A program made the position numbers and the translations under genes. Below the pieces are notes generated by a model that searched no databases, had not been told where the DNA came from, and saw only the letters and a program-made list of their open reading frames with translations. A DNA stretch of 64,000 nt from Actimicrobium sp035984655 (lineage in GTDB: Bacteria; Pseudomonadota; Gammaproteobacteria; Burkholderiales; Burkholderiaceae_D): NCBI RefSeq assembly GCF_035984655.1, contig NZ_JAXCHT010000021.1, positions 20,333 to 84,332 of the forward strand, written 5' to 3'. Of this stretch, positions 8,275 through 17,550 are shown in pieces; within the stretch, counting starts at the first letter, position 1, and each line of letters begins with the position of its first letter.

Positions 8275-9596
8275 TGCAACGCTACTTTGAACAACTCGCC
8301 GCCCATGTCGGCAGCCGCATCCAGTCGGATGAGCAATTCAAGTGCTGGTTCTCGGCCGAGGCGACCGACTTCGTGCGCTTCAATCGCAGCGCGCTGCGCC
8401 AGTCCGGTCACGTGCGGCAGGCGTTCCTGTCGCTGCATCTGATCGCGGGGCGCCGCCACTGCTCGGCCAGCACGGCGCTGACCGGCGATCTGGAAGCCGA
8501 CCGGCCGACGCTGGATCGCCTCATCGCCAGCCTGCGCAGGCAGCTGCCGGATCTGCCGGACGACCCGCACCTGCTCATCGCCAGTGAAGTAAACGCGACC
8601 GAACAGGCCGTGCCGTCGCAATTGCCGCCCACCGCCGCGATCGTCGATCAGGTGCTGCGCGCCAGCGCCGGTGTCGATCTGGTCGGCATCCTCGCCAGCG
8701 GCCCGGTGTATCGCGGCTTTGCCAATTCGTTCGGGCAGCGCAACTGGTTCGAGGCGGCCACCTTCAATCTGGACTGGAGCCTGTACCAGAGCCGCGACAA
8801 GGCAGTCAAATCCTCCTACGCCGGCACGGCATGGGACGAGGCCGCCTTTGCCGAGCGCATGAACAGCGCGATCGCGCAGCTGGAAATCCTCAAGCGCACC
8901 CCGGTGACGGTCAAGCCGGGCGCGTACCGGGCCTATCTGACACCGACGGCGATGAGTGAACTGATCGGCATGTTCAACTGGGAGGGCCTGTCCGAAAAGT
9001 CGCTGCGCACCAAGCAGAGTTCGCTGCGGCGCATGCGCGACGAAGGCGTGCGCCTGCATCCGTCGATCAATCTGACCGAAGACAGCGCCGGCGGTTTTGC
9101 GCCGGGCTTCCAGGGCGATGGCTTCATCAAGCCACCGCGCCTGCACTTGCTGGAGCAGGGTGCACTGACCGGCAGCATGATCTCGCCACGCAGCGCGATG
9201 GAATACGGCCTGACCACCAACGGCGCCGGCGCGGCCGAAACCATGGCGGCCATCGAGCTGGCGGCGGGCAGCCTGCCGATGGCACAGGCGCTGGCCGAGC
9301 TCGACACCGGGATCTACATCAGCAACCTGTGGTACCTGAATTTCTCGGACCGGGCCAATTGCCGCATCACCGGCATGACGCGCTTTGCCACCTTCTGGGT
9401 CGAGCACGGCGAGATCGTCGCACCGCTGAATGTGATGCGCTTCGACGATTCGCTGTTCCGCCTGCTGGGCGACAACCTGCTGGCACTGACCGCCGAGCGC
9501 GAGCTGCTGTTGAGCAGCGATTCCTGGGGCGAGCGCGCCACCGGCAGCGCGTTGCTGCCAGGCGCACTGGTGCGGGATTTCAACTTCGTTCTGTAG
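8274..9596 (+). CDS. TldD/PmbA family protein, non-catalytic (TldE-like) subunit
   Basis: A 440-residue partner of the preceding protease. It has the TldE/PmbA fold pattern (GPVYRGFANSFGQRNWFE, GLTTNGAGAAETM, IYISNLWYLNFSDRANCRITGMTRFATFWVE split over the C-terminal half) but no HExxxH, as expected for the non-catalytic subunit of the heterodimer. The ATG at 8274 shares one base with the upstream stop codon (TGATG), so the two are made in a coupled way. Its 3' end overlaps the end of the convergent queG by 17 bp. Confidence 0.87.
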   Translation: MQRYFEQLAAHVGSRIQSDEQFKCWFSAEATDFVRFNRSALRQSGHVRQAFLSLHLIAGRRHCSASTALTGDLEADRPTLDRLIASLRRQLPDLPDDPHLLIASEVNATEQAVPSQLPPTAAIVDQVLRASAGVDLVGILASGPVYRGFANSFGQRNWFEAATFNLDWSLYQSRDKAVKSSYAGTAWDEAAFAERMNSAIAQLEILKRTPVTVKPGAYRAYLTPTAMSELIGMFNWEGLSEKSLRTKQSSLRRMRDEGVRLHPSINLTEDSAGGFAPGFQGDGFIKPPRLHLLEQGALTGSMISPRSAMEYGLTTNGAGAAETMAAIELAAGSLPMAQALAELDTGIYISNLWYLNFSDRANCRITGMTRFATFWVEHGEIVAPLNVMRFDDSLFRLLGDNLLALTAERELLLSSDSWGERATGSALLPGALVRDFNFVL

Positions 9597-10671
9597 CCTC
9601 GGCCAGCGCCCACAGCACATGCTCGCGCACCAGCGCGGACGGGTGATCGATGCGCGTTTGCAATGCCGCGACCAGCGCCTCCGACGGCGCTGCCCGCAGC
9701 GCGTTGCCAAGTCCGACCGCGACATTGCGCAGCCAGCGCTCGTGACCGATGCGGCGGATCGGACTGCCGGCCATGATCTGGTCGAACTGCGCTTCGGTCC
9801 AGCCGAACAGCGTCACCAGATCGGCGCTGCCGAGGCCGTGACGCGCGTCGAAGTCCGGCAACACGGCACGCTGGGCAAACTTGTTCCACGGACAAACCGT
9901 CTGGCAGTCGTCGCAGCCATAAATGCGGTTGCCGATCAGGGCGCGCAGCTCCAGCGGAATGCTGCCCTTGAGTTCGATGGTCAGATACGAAATGCAGCGC
10001 CGCGCATCCAGCCGGTATGGGCCGAGGATGGCCTGGGTCGGGCAGATGTCGATGCAGGCTGTGCATGCGCCGCAGTGGGTACTCACCGGGGCGTCGACCG
10101 GCAGCGGCAGATCGATGAACAGTTCGCCCAGGAAGAACATCGAACCGGCTTCGCGACTGAGCAGCAGCGTGTGTTTGCCGCGCCAGCCCAGCCCGGCGCG
10201 GTTGCCCAGTTCCACCTCCATTACCGGGGCTGAATCGGTAAACACGCGGTAACCGAACTCACCGATTTCGGCGGCGATGCGGTCGGCCAGCTGCTGCAGG
10301 CGTGCCCGCAGCACCTTGTGGTAATCGCGGCCGCGCGCATACACCGAGATCACCGCTGCGGCCGGATCGGCCAGGCGCGCCGTTTCGCGCGCGCGCCAGT
10401 CGGTGGCGGTGTCACGTGGCAAATAATCCATCCGCGCGGAAATGACGCGCAGGGTCCCCGGTACCAATTCGTTCGGCCGCGCGCGTTTCAGGCCATGTGC
10501 TGCCATATAATCCATTTGACCGTGATGGCCGGCGTCGAGCCATGCCTGCAAGCCGGATTCGGCATGCTGCAAATCGACATCGGTGATGCGCAGTTCGGCA
10601 AAGCCGAGCTCGCGGCCCCATGCCTTGATGGTGGTGCACAGCGCAAGCAGGTCGACGGTCGGAACACTCAT
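9580..10671 (-). CDS. queG: Epoxyqueuosine reductase QueG
   Basis: A 363-residue cobalamin- and iron-sulfur-dependent enzyme that reduces epoxyqueuosine to queuosine in tRNA. Two 4Fe-4S clusters are visible: CGACTACIDICPT near residues 198-210 and CDDCQTVCPWN near 250-260. The B12-binding region includes DSAPVMEVELGNRAGLGW. The start MSVPTVDLL at 10671 matches the family; an in-frame upstream ATG would add 20 unrelated residues. It is convergent with the TldE-like gene and divergent from the sigma-54 activator gene (101 bp between the starts). Confidence 0.95.
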   Translation of the reverse strand: MSVPTVDLLALCTTIKAWGRELGFAELRITDVDLQHAESGLQAWLDAGHHGQMDYMAAHGLKRARPNELVPGTLRVISARMDYLPRDTATDWRARETARLADPAAAVISVYARGRDYHKVLRARLQQLADRIAAEIGEFGYRVFTDSAPVMEVELGNRAGLGWRGKHTLLLSREAGSMFFLGELFIDLPLPVDAPVSTHCGACTACIDICPTQAILGPYRLDARRCISYLTIELKGSIPLELRALIGNRIYGCDDCQTVCPWNKFAQRAVLPDFDARHGLGSADLVTLFGWTEAQFDQIMAGSPIRRIGHERWLRNVAVGLGNALRAAPSEALVAALQTRIDHPSALVREHVLWALAEATERS

Positions 10672-10772
10672 TGGGCACGCAAGAAGAAAAACAGACGGCC
10701 ATTCTACGAGATGCTGCGCCTGCAACGGCACGCCGCACCCAGTGGCCGAATAAAAATAACAAGGAGCCGGGC

Positions 10773-12176
<1,404 letters not shown>

Positions 12177-12186
12177 GGCTGCCCGG

Positions 12187-12216
12187 TTTCCCGGAAAGTC
12201 GTCCGGATTTCCGGAC
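12187..12216. promoter_or_regulatory. Paired TTTCCGGA palindromes, candidate activator binding sites
   Basis: TTTCCCGGAAA at 12187-12197 is a perfect 11-bp palindrome and GTCCGGATTTCCGGAC at 12201-12216 has perfect 7-bp arms. A third related half-site, TTTCCGGAC, lies at 12277-12285. Upstream activating sequences of Fis-type activators are usually such inverted repeats 80-200 bp before a -24 box; here the distance to the candidate -24 is about 150 bp. Lack of a T-run argues against a terminator. Confidence 0.45.
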
Positions 12217-12361
12217 GGACTGAGCGCTCCCGCAACGCCTCGGAATTACCCGATGCAATGCTCGCCAGTGTCTGGCTTTCCGGACGGGCAACCCGCTGCG
12301 CGGCGGCAACGACGCGGCGTCGATGGCCGCGACGCCCGGCAATCTGCGCGTCGGCAGGGGA

Positions 12362-12377
12362 CGGCATGGAACGTGCT
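12362..12377 (+). promoter_or_regulatory. Possible sigma-54 (-24/-12) promoter
   Basis: CGGCATGGAACGTGCT keeps the invariant GG and GC with the required 10-base spacing; the flanks match the TGGCAC-N5-TTGCW consensus only partly. It is placed between the palindromes and the hydrolase gene. Confidence 0.3.
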
Positions 12378-12638
12378 AACAGTCCCGCAGTTGCGCCGGC
12401 GTCACTGCACCCCGGCAGCAACTCCCGCTCCCGGATCACCGCGGCGCGCGGACAAAATAAAAACGAAAGAGACCATGCCCCAATCCGCTTCCAGCCCTGC
12501 TGCCCGGCGCGTGCCGATGCAGCGCAAACGTTCTGCCTGTAATTCGCCCTGCTGACCACCAGGTGCGCTGTAATGCGTCGAAGTCCGGCTGCTTGCACCC
12601 GGGCGGACGCACATAAAAAAACTGTATGGAGGATGACA

Positions 12639-14726
12639 ATGACTACATCAATACGCATCACGCTGGCGGCGTTGCTCGCCACTGCCCTGGTTTCCTGCGG
12701 CGGCTCGCGCACCGAGGACAAGAACCTCAAGCCGGTCTACCTGGGCGCCATCACCAGCACCACCTATGACGGCAGCAGCGACGATCTGCTGACCGCCGGG
12801 CTGGGCAAGACCGGCCTCGGCGCCAGCGTCGCGCCAACCATCGCCGCGCCGTTGAGCCCCACCGCCGCCGAGTTGCGCAAGCTGGCGATCTATACCAATT
12901 ACCGCGCCCTGATCGATCCGTCGGCAGCAGGTGGCTACGGCACCCTGTATGGTCCCAATGTCGATATCAACGGTGTGGCCGGAACCAGTGAAGGCACCAT
13001 CGCCGGCACCGAATATCTGGCGTATGCCGACGATGGCACCGGCAGCCAGAACGTGACGATGATGGTGCAGGTGCCGACCTCGTTCAATCCGGCCAGCCCG
13101 TGCATCGTCACGGCTGCCTCCAGCGGCTCGCGCGGTGTCTACGGCGCGATCGCCACGGCCGGCGAGTGGGGCCTGAAGCACGGTTGTGCCGTGGCGTACA
13201 CTGACAAGGGCAGCGGCAATGGCATCGACGACCTGCAAAACAATACGGTCAGTTTGCAGAACGGTGTGCGCAGCGACGCCGCCGCGGCGGGCAAGAATTC
13301 CCATTTCACGGCAGCGTTGAGCGACGCCGAACGCGCTACCTTCAATGCCGCCACACCGAACCGCTTTGCCGTCAAGCACGCGCATTCACAGCAGAATCCG
13401 GAAAAGGATTGGGGCAAATTCACCTTGCAGGCGGTCGAGTTCGCCTACTTTGTGCTGAACGAAAAGTATGGCGATCTGGCGGCGGATAACAGTACCCATC
13501 TGCGCAAGCTGAAACCATCGAACACCATCACCATCGCCTCCAGCGTGTCCAATGGCGCGGGCGCGGCGCTGGCGGCGGCGGAGCAGGATTCGACCGGCCT
13601 CATCTCCGGCGTGGCAGTGGCGGAACCGAACGTACAGCTGGCCGCCGATACCAAATTGAGCGTCAAGCGTGGCGCCACCACGCTGGTCGGCACCGGCAAA
13701 CCGTTGTATGACTACTTCACGCTGGCCAATCTGCTGCAACCGTGCGCCGCGCTGGTCTCGCCCACCACCAACGCGTTCAATACCGTGAGCCCGGCCGTCG
13801 CCACCAACCGCTGTGCCGCGCTCGCCGCTGCCGGCCTGGTGACCGGCGCCAGCACCGCCGAGTATGCCGCCAGCGCCATGGCCAACCTGATCGCCGCCGG
13901 CTGGCAGCCCGAGAGCGCGTTCCTGCAGGCCTCGCACTATTCCTTCGCCACGCTGCCGGTGGCGCTGACCTACGCCAATTCCTATGGCCGCTTCAGTGTG
14001 CGTGACAACCTGTGCGGTTTCAGCTTCGGCGCAACCGCTGCCGGCACCGGCTTGCCGACGGCGGCATCGGCCAGCGCGGTGGCCAGCTCGTTTGGCACCG
14101 GCAATGGCGTCCCGCCAACGGTCGGCATCAACATCATCAACAACAACAGTGCCAACGGCCCGGTGCTCGATGCCCTGACGGTCAACAATGCAGCGGTGTT
14201 CGATTACAACGCCACCGGCGCGCTTTGCCTGCGTGAACTGGCCATCGGCAGCAGCGCCAATGCGCAGAAGGTCCAGCTCGGCATCAAGGAGGTTCTGCGC
14301 AACGGCAATCTGCATGGCAAGCCGACGGTGATCGTGCATGGCCGCTCGGACACGCTGATCCCGGTGGCTTTCAGCTCGCGGCCGTACTTCGGTGTCAACA
14401 AGATGATCGAAGGCGGCGTCAGCAAGCTCGCCTACATCGAAGTCACCAATGCGCAGCATTTCGACTCCTTCCTCGGCTTCCCTGGCTACAGCGACAAGCT
14501 GGTGCCGCTGCATCGCTATTTCATCCAGGCCATGGACCTCGTGTATGCGAATCTGAAAACCGGTGCGGCACTGCCCGAGAGCCAGGTGGTGCGCACCGTG
14601 CCGCGTGGCTTGAATGGCGCAGCGGTCAATCCGATCACGATTGCCAATGTGCCGCCGATCAAAGCCACGGCAGACGCAGCCGACCGGATCACGTTTGCCA
14701 ATAATGTCGTCACCGTGGCTGACTGA
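12639..14726 (+). CDS. 3-hydroxybutyrate oligomer hydrolase (lipoprotein)
   Basis: A 695-residue protein of the D-(-)-3-hydroxybutyrate oligomer hydrolase family, which cleaves PHB-derived oligomers to monomers. A lipoprotein signal is visible: MTTSIRITLAALLATALVSC with lipobox LVSC, so the protein is probably envelope-anchored. The family serine region SSVSNGAGAALAAAEQ lies near residue 303 and the histidine region VTNAQHFDSFLGFPGY near residue 609. Two ATGs lie at 12633 and 12639; the GGAGG site touches the first, so the second is preferred. It is probably regulated by the upstream PAS/sigma-54 activator, linking PHB mobilisation to carbon or redox state. Confidence 0.9.
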   Translation: MTTSIRITLAALLATALVSCGGSRTEDKNLKPVYLGAITSTTYDGSSDDLLTAGLGKTGLGASVAPTIAAPLSPTAAELRKLAIYTNYRALIDPSAAGGYGTLYGPNVDINGVAGTSEGTIAGTEYLAYADDGTGSQNVTMMVQVPTSFNPASPCIVTAASSGSRGVYGAIATAGEWGLKHGCAVAYTDKGSGNGIDDLQNNTVSLQNGVRSDAAAAGKNSHFTAALSDAERATFNAATPNRFAVKHAHSQQNPEKDWGKFTLQAVEFAYFVLNEKYGDLAADNSTHLRKLKPSNTITIASSVSNGAGAALAAAEQDSTGLISGVAVAEPNVQLAADTKLSVKRGATTLVGTGKPLYDYFTLANLLQPCAALVSPTTNAFNTVSPAVATNRCAALAAAGLVTGASTAEYAASAMANLIAAGWQPESAFLQASHYSFATLPVALTYANSYGRFSVRDNLCGFSFGATAAGTGLPTAASASAVASSFGTGNGVPPTVGINIINNNSANGPVLDALTVNNAAVFDYNATGALCLRELAIGSSANAQKVQLGIKEVLRNGNLHGKPTVIVHGRSDTLIPVAFSSRPYFGVNKMIEGGVSKLAYIEVTNAQHFDSFLGFPGYSDKLVPLHRYFIQAMDLVYANLKTGAALPESQVVRTVPRGLNGAAVNPITIANVPPIKATADAADRITFANNVVTVAD

Positions 14727-14842
14727 GCAGCCCTGACAGCCCGGTGCGGGGAGCGTGGCCTATAATTCATCGGGCCGCGCTGTCCTGCGGCGCGCCCTTG
14801 CCGCAGCGTTGCCGCACACCAGACCGAAAGCCGTTCCAGCCC

Positions 14843-15328
14843 ATGCAGCACATCGCCATCCAACTCAAAGACGAAGCCGGCACCATTGCACTGGGCGCGG
14901 CACTGGCGCGCGTGCTGACGCCGGGACTGACGCTGTACCTGCACGGCGATCTGGGCGCCGGCAAGACCGCACTGACGCGGGCGCTGCTGCATGCGGCCGG
15001 CTATGCCGGGCATGTCAAGAGTCCGACCTACACGCTGGTGGAGCCGTACACGATTGCACTGCATGACCACATGGTCGAGGTCATGCATTTCGACCTGTAC
15101 CGGATGCTCAGCGCCGACGATTTCCTCGATGCCGGGTTTCGCGAGTATTTCAACAGCGACAACATCTGCATCGTCGAGTGGCCCGAGAAAGCCGACGGGG
15201 TGTTGCCGCCGGCCGACCTCGACGTCTTTCTGACACTTGCAGGCGACGGTCGTAAGGTAGAATTGGTCGCGCATTCCGACCAGGGTTTTCAATGTCTCGA
15301 CCAGCTCCACTTCGCGCCAAACATGTAA
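14843..15328 (+). CDS. tsaE: tRNA threonylcarbamoyladenosine biosynthesis ATPase TsaE
   Basis: A 161-residue P-loop ATPase that acts with TsaB and TsaD in making t6A37 of ANN-decoding tRNAs. Walker A is GDLGAGKTALTR near residues 34-45, followed by the family segments KSPTYTLVEPY and HFDLYRM and the Walker-B-like IVEWPEKA. The start MQHIAIQLKD matches the family. A TATAAT at 14761-14766, 77 bp before the start, may be its -10 box. Its 3' end overlaps amiC by 37 bp, so the two are co-translated; this tsaE-amiC pairing is common in Proteobacteria. tsaD lies 41 kb away in this window. Confidence 0.93.
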   Translation: MQHIAIQLKDEAGTIALGAALARVLTPGLTLYLHGDLGAGKTALTRALLHAAGYAGHVKSPTYTLVEPYTIALHDHMVEVMHFDLYRMLSADDFLDAGFREYFNSDNICIVEWPEKADGVLPPADLDVFLTLAGDGRKVELVAHSDQGFQCLDQLHFAPNM

Positions 15329-16593
15329 GTCTTTCCCGCCGCCGCACGATCCTCAAGGCTGGCGGCACGCTGCTTCTGTCGGTGTTTTCCGCCATTCCGG
15401 CCCGCGCTGCCCAGATTCTGGCGGTGCGCGTCTGGCCGGCCGAGGATTACACCCGCGTCACGCTGGAAAACGATACCAATCTCAAGACCACCCATTTCGT
15501 CGTCAAGGACCCTGATCGGCTGGTGGTCGATGTCGAGGGCATCGAACTCAATCCGGCCCTCAAGGGCCTGGTGGCCAAGATCCAGTCGAACGATCCGTAC
15601 ATCAAGCAGGTGCGGGTCGGCCAGAACCGGCCGGGCGTGGTGCGGCTGGTGTTCGATCTCAAGGAAGAGGTCGCGCCGCAGGTGTTCACGCTCGCACCGG
15701 TGGGCGATTATCAGCATCGGCTGGTGTTCGATCTGTATCCGGTCAATGCACCGGACCCGATCGCCGCACTGATCGAAAAAGGCGAATGGTCGCGCGACCG
15801 CAAGTTTGATCCGGTGCCGCTTCCTCCGCAGGCCGAAACCCGAACCGATACCAGGCCGCGCGAAGAAAAGCTGCCGCCGCTGACGCGTCTGCTGACCATC
15901 GCACTCGATCCCGGCCACGGCGGCGAAGATCCGGGCGCGGTAGGTCGTGGCGGCAGCCGTGAAAAAGACGTGGTGCTGTCGATCGCCAAGCGGCTCAAGG
16001 CAAAGATCGAAGAGCAACCCAACATGCGCGTCATGCTCACGCGCGACGCCGACTATTTCGTGCCGCTGCATGTGCGCGTCCAGAAGGCACGCAAGGTGCA
16101 GGCCGACCTGTTCGTCTCGATTCATGCCGATGCCTTCATCGAAACCACGGCGCGCGGCTCCTCGGTGTTTGCGCTGTCGGAAAAAGGCGCGTCATCGACT
16201 GCCGCACGCTGGCTGGCGAGCAAGGAAAATTCGGCCGACCTGATCGGTGGCGTGAACATCAAGAACCAGGACCGGCAACTCGCCAGCGTCCTGCTCGACC
16301 TGTCCACCACCGCGCAAATCAACGACAGCATGAAGCTGGCCAAGGCGGTGCTGGGCGAGATCGGCGGCATCAACCGCCTGCACAAGGGCGCCGTCGAGCA
16401 GGCCGGTTTTGCCGTGCTCAAGGCGCCCGACATTCCCAGCATCCTGATCGAGACCGCCTTCATTTCCAATCCCGAAGAAGAAGCCAAGCTGACGGACGAC
16501 GCCTATCAGGACCAGATGGCCGACGCGGTGCTCAAAGGCATCCGTAAATATTTCGCAAAGAATCCGCCGCTGGCCAAAAACCGGATGACGTAA
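15292..16593 (+). CDS. amiC: N-acetylmuramoyl-L-alanine amidase AmiC (AMIN + Amidase_3)
   Basis: A 433-residue periplasmic amidase that splits septal peptidoglycan during cell separation. The N-terminus has a twin-arginine signal (SRRRTILKAGG), as known for AmiA/AmiC. An AMIN domain for septal targeting spans about residues 40-150. The Amidase_3 domain begins at LTIALDPGHGGEDPGAVG and carries the zinc ligands and catalytic Glu: the His in PGHGG, the Glu in SREKDVVL, the His in SIHADAF and the Glu in LIETAFISN. It starts inside tsaE. Activation by EnvC/NlpD-type proteins is expected from the family but those genes are not here. Confidence 0.95.
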   Translation: MSRPAPLRAKHVSLSRRRTILKAGGTLLLSVFSAIPARAAQILAVRVWPAEDYTRVTLENDTNLKTTHFVVKDPDRLVVDVEGIELNPALKGLVAKIQSNDPYIKQVRVGQNRPGVVRLVFDLKEEVAPQVFTLAPVGDYQHRLVFDLYPVNAPDPIAALIEKGEWSRDRKFDPVPLPPQAETRTDTRPREEKLPPLTRLLTIALDPGHGGEDPGAVGRGGSREKDVVLSIAKRLKAKIEEQPNMRVMLTRDADYFVPLHVRVQKARKVQADLFVSIHADAFIETTARGSSVFALSEKGASSTAARWLASKENSADLIGGVNIKNQDRQLASVLLDLSTTAQINDSMKLAKAVLGEIGGINRLHKGAVEQAGFAVLKAPDIPSILIETAFISNPEEEAKLTDDAYQDQMADAVLKGIRKYFAKNPPLAKNRMT

Positions 16594-16612
16594 CAATCAG
16601 GGGAGCAACATC

Positions 16613-17380
16613 ATGCACGTAATCCGCTCGGCTGCCTTGTGCAGCGCGCTGCTGTTGGCATCCTCCGCGGCATCCGCCGCCGGCGACGATGCACCGATTA
16701 CCCCGTATCGCCCGACCGTCTCGAATTCCGCACAGCTGCCCAGTGCCGGCCAGCTGGAACTCGAACTGGGTCTGCTGGCCTCGCGCGACAGCAGTCGTCG
16801 CAACAGCCTGCCGTATCTGCTGAAACTGGCCTTCAACGAACAGTGGGGCGTGCTGGTCGGTGGCGAGGCGCTGGTCTCGCAGCGCAATGACAGCGGCGCC
16901 ACCGAACGCGGCATCGGCAATACCTCGCTGATTCTCAAGCGCGCATTTCTGGTCAGCGAGGGCACTGCGTTCGGACTGGAGCTCGGTGCGAGCCTGCCCA
17001 CCGCACGCGATGTCATCGGCGGCGGCAAGACCGACGCCACGCTCAACGGCATTCTCAGCCAGGATCTGGGCGCCGTGCACATGGATGCGAACCTGAACTT
17101 CACCCGCGTCGGTGCGATTGATCCCGGTGCCGGTCGGGTGCAGACCGGTCTGTCGGCGGCTTTTTCCACTGCACTGGCCGAGCGCTGGAACGTCTCGGCC
17201 GAGCTGTCGGGAACGCGCCGTCCCGACGTGGCGTCGACCACGCAGGCGCTGGTTGCACTGGCGTACAGCCCGTCGAAACGCATGACGATTGACGTCGGTG
17301 TCAGCAAGGGTTTGCGCTCCGGGGCCAACGACTGGGCTGCCTTTACCGGGCTGGTCGTGCCGATCGCGCAACTGTGGTAA
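16613..17380 (+). CDS. Exported protein, putative outer-membrane beta-barrel
   Basis: A 255-residue protein with a clear Sec signal (MHVIRSAALCSALLLASSAA, then SAAG). The mature part shows alternating hydrophobic/polar strands (LELELGLLASRDSS, WGVLVGGEALVSQ, GTAFGLELGASLPT) and ends in an aromatic residue (VPIAQLW), all typical of a beta-barrel. It resembles proteins annotated as transporter or phenol-degradation MetA-pathway, but I cannot fix the family with certainty. It starts 19 bp after amiC behind AGGGGAG, so it may be in the same transcript. Confidence 0.6.
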   Translation: MHVIRSAALCSALLLASSAASAAGDDAPITPYRPTVSNSAQLPSAGQLELELGLLASRDSSRRNSLPYLLKLAFNEQWGVLVGGEALVSQRNDSGATERGIGNTSLILKRAFLVSEGTAFGLELGASLPTARDVIGGGKTDATLNGILSQDLGAVHMDANLNFTRVGAIDPGAGRVQTGLSAAFSTALAERWNVSAELSGTRRPDVASTTQALVALAYSPSKRMTIDVGVSKGLRSGANDWAAFTGLVVPIAQLW

Positions 17381-17550
17381 CTTCCGGTTTTTTTCATGCG
17401 CTTACTGCGTAAAAAAACAATTTTTTTCATGGCAGTTAAGGCATCGCTATTTGCTGACTGCGACGATAGACTCCACCAACGCAGCGTGTAGCGGATCAAT
17501 GACGGTATTGCTCCCGCGCGCGCGATTTTTTAAACACTCGGGGAGCGTCA

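Larger units (their letters stand above)
12177..12638. other. 462-bp intergenic control region before the 3HB-oligomer hydrolase
   Basis: No convincing gene. It contains three TTTCCGGA-type motifs close to the activator stop codon and a -24/-12-like element near 12362, described separately. The remainder is GC-rich sequence without clear codon structure. If the sigma-54 site is real, the mRNA leader would be about 260 nt. Confidence 0.6.

Noticed and set aside
17430..17470. FliA (sigma-28) promoter upstream of the chemoreceptor gene
   Set aside because: GACGATAG resembles GCCGATAA, but the only TAAG-like -35 is about 6 bp off the required spacing.
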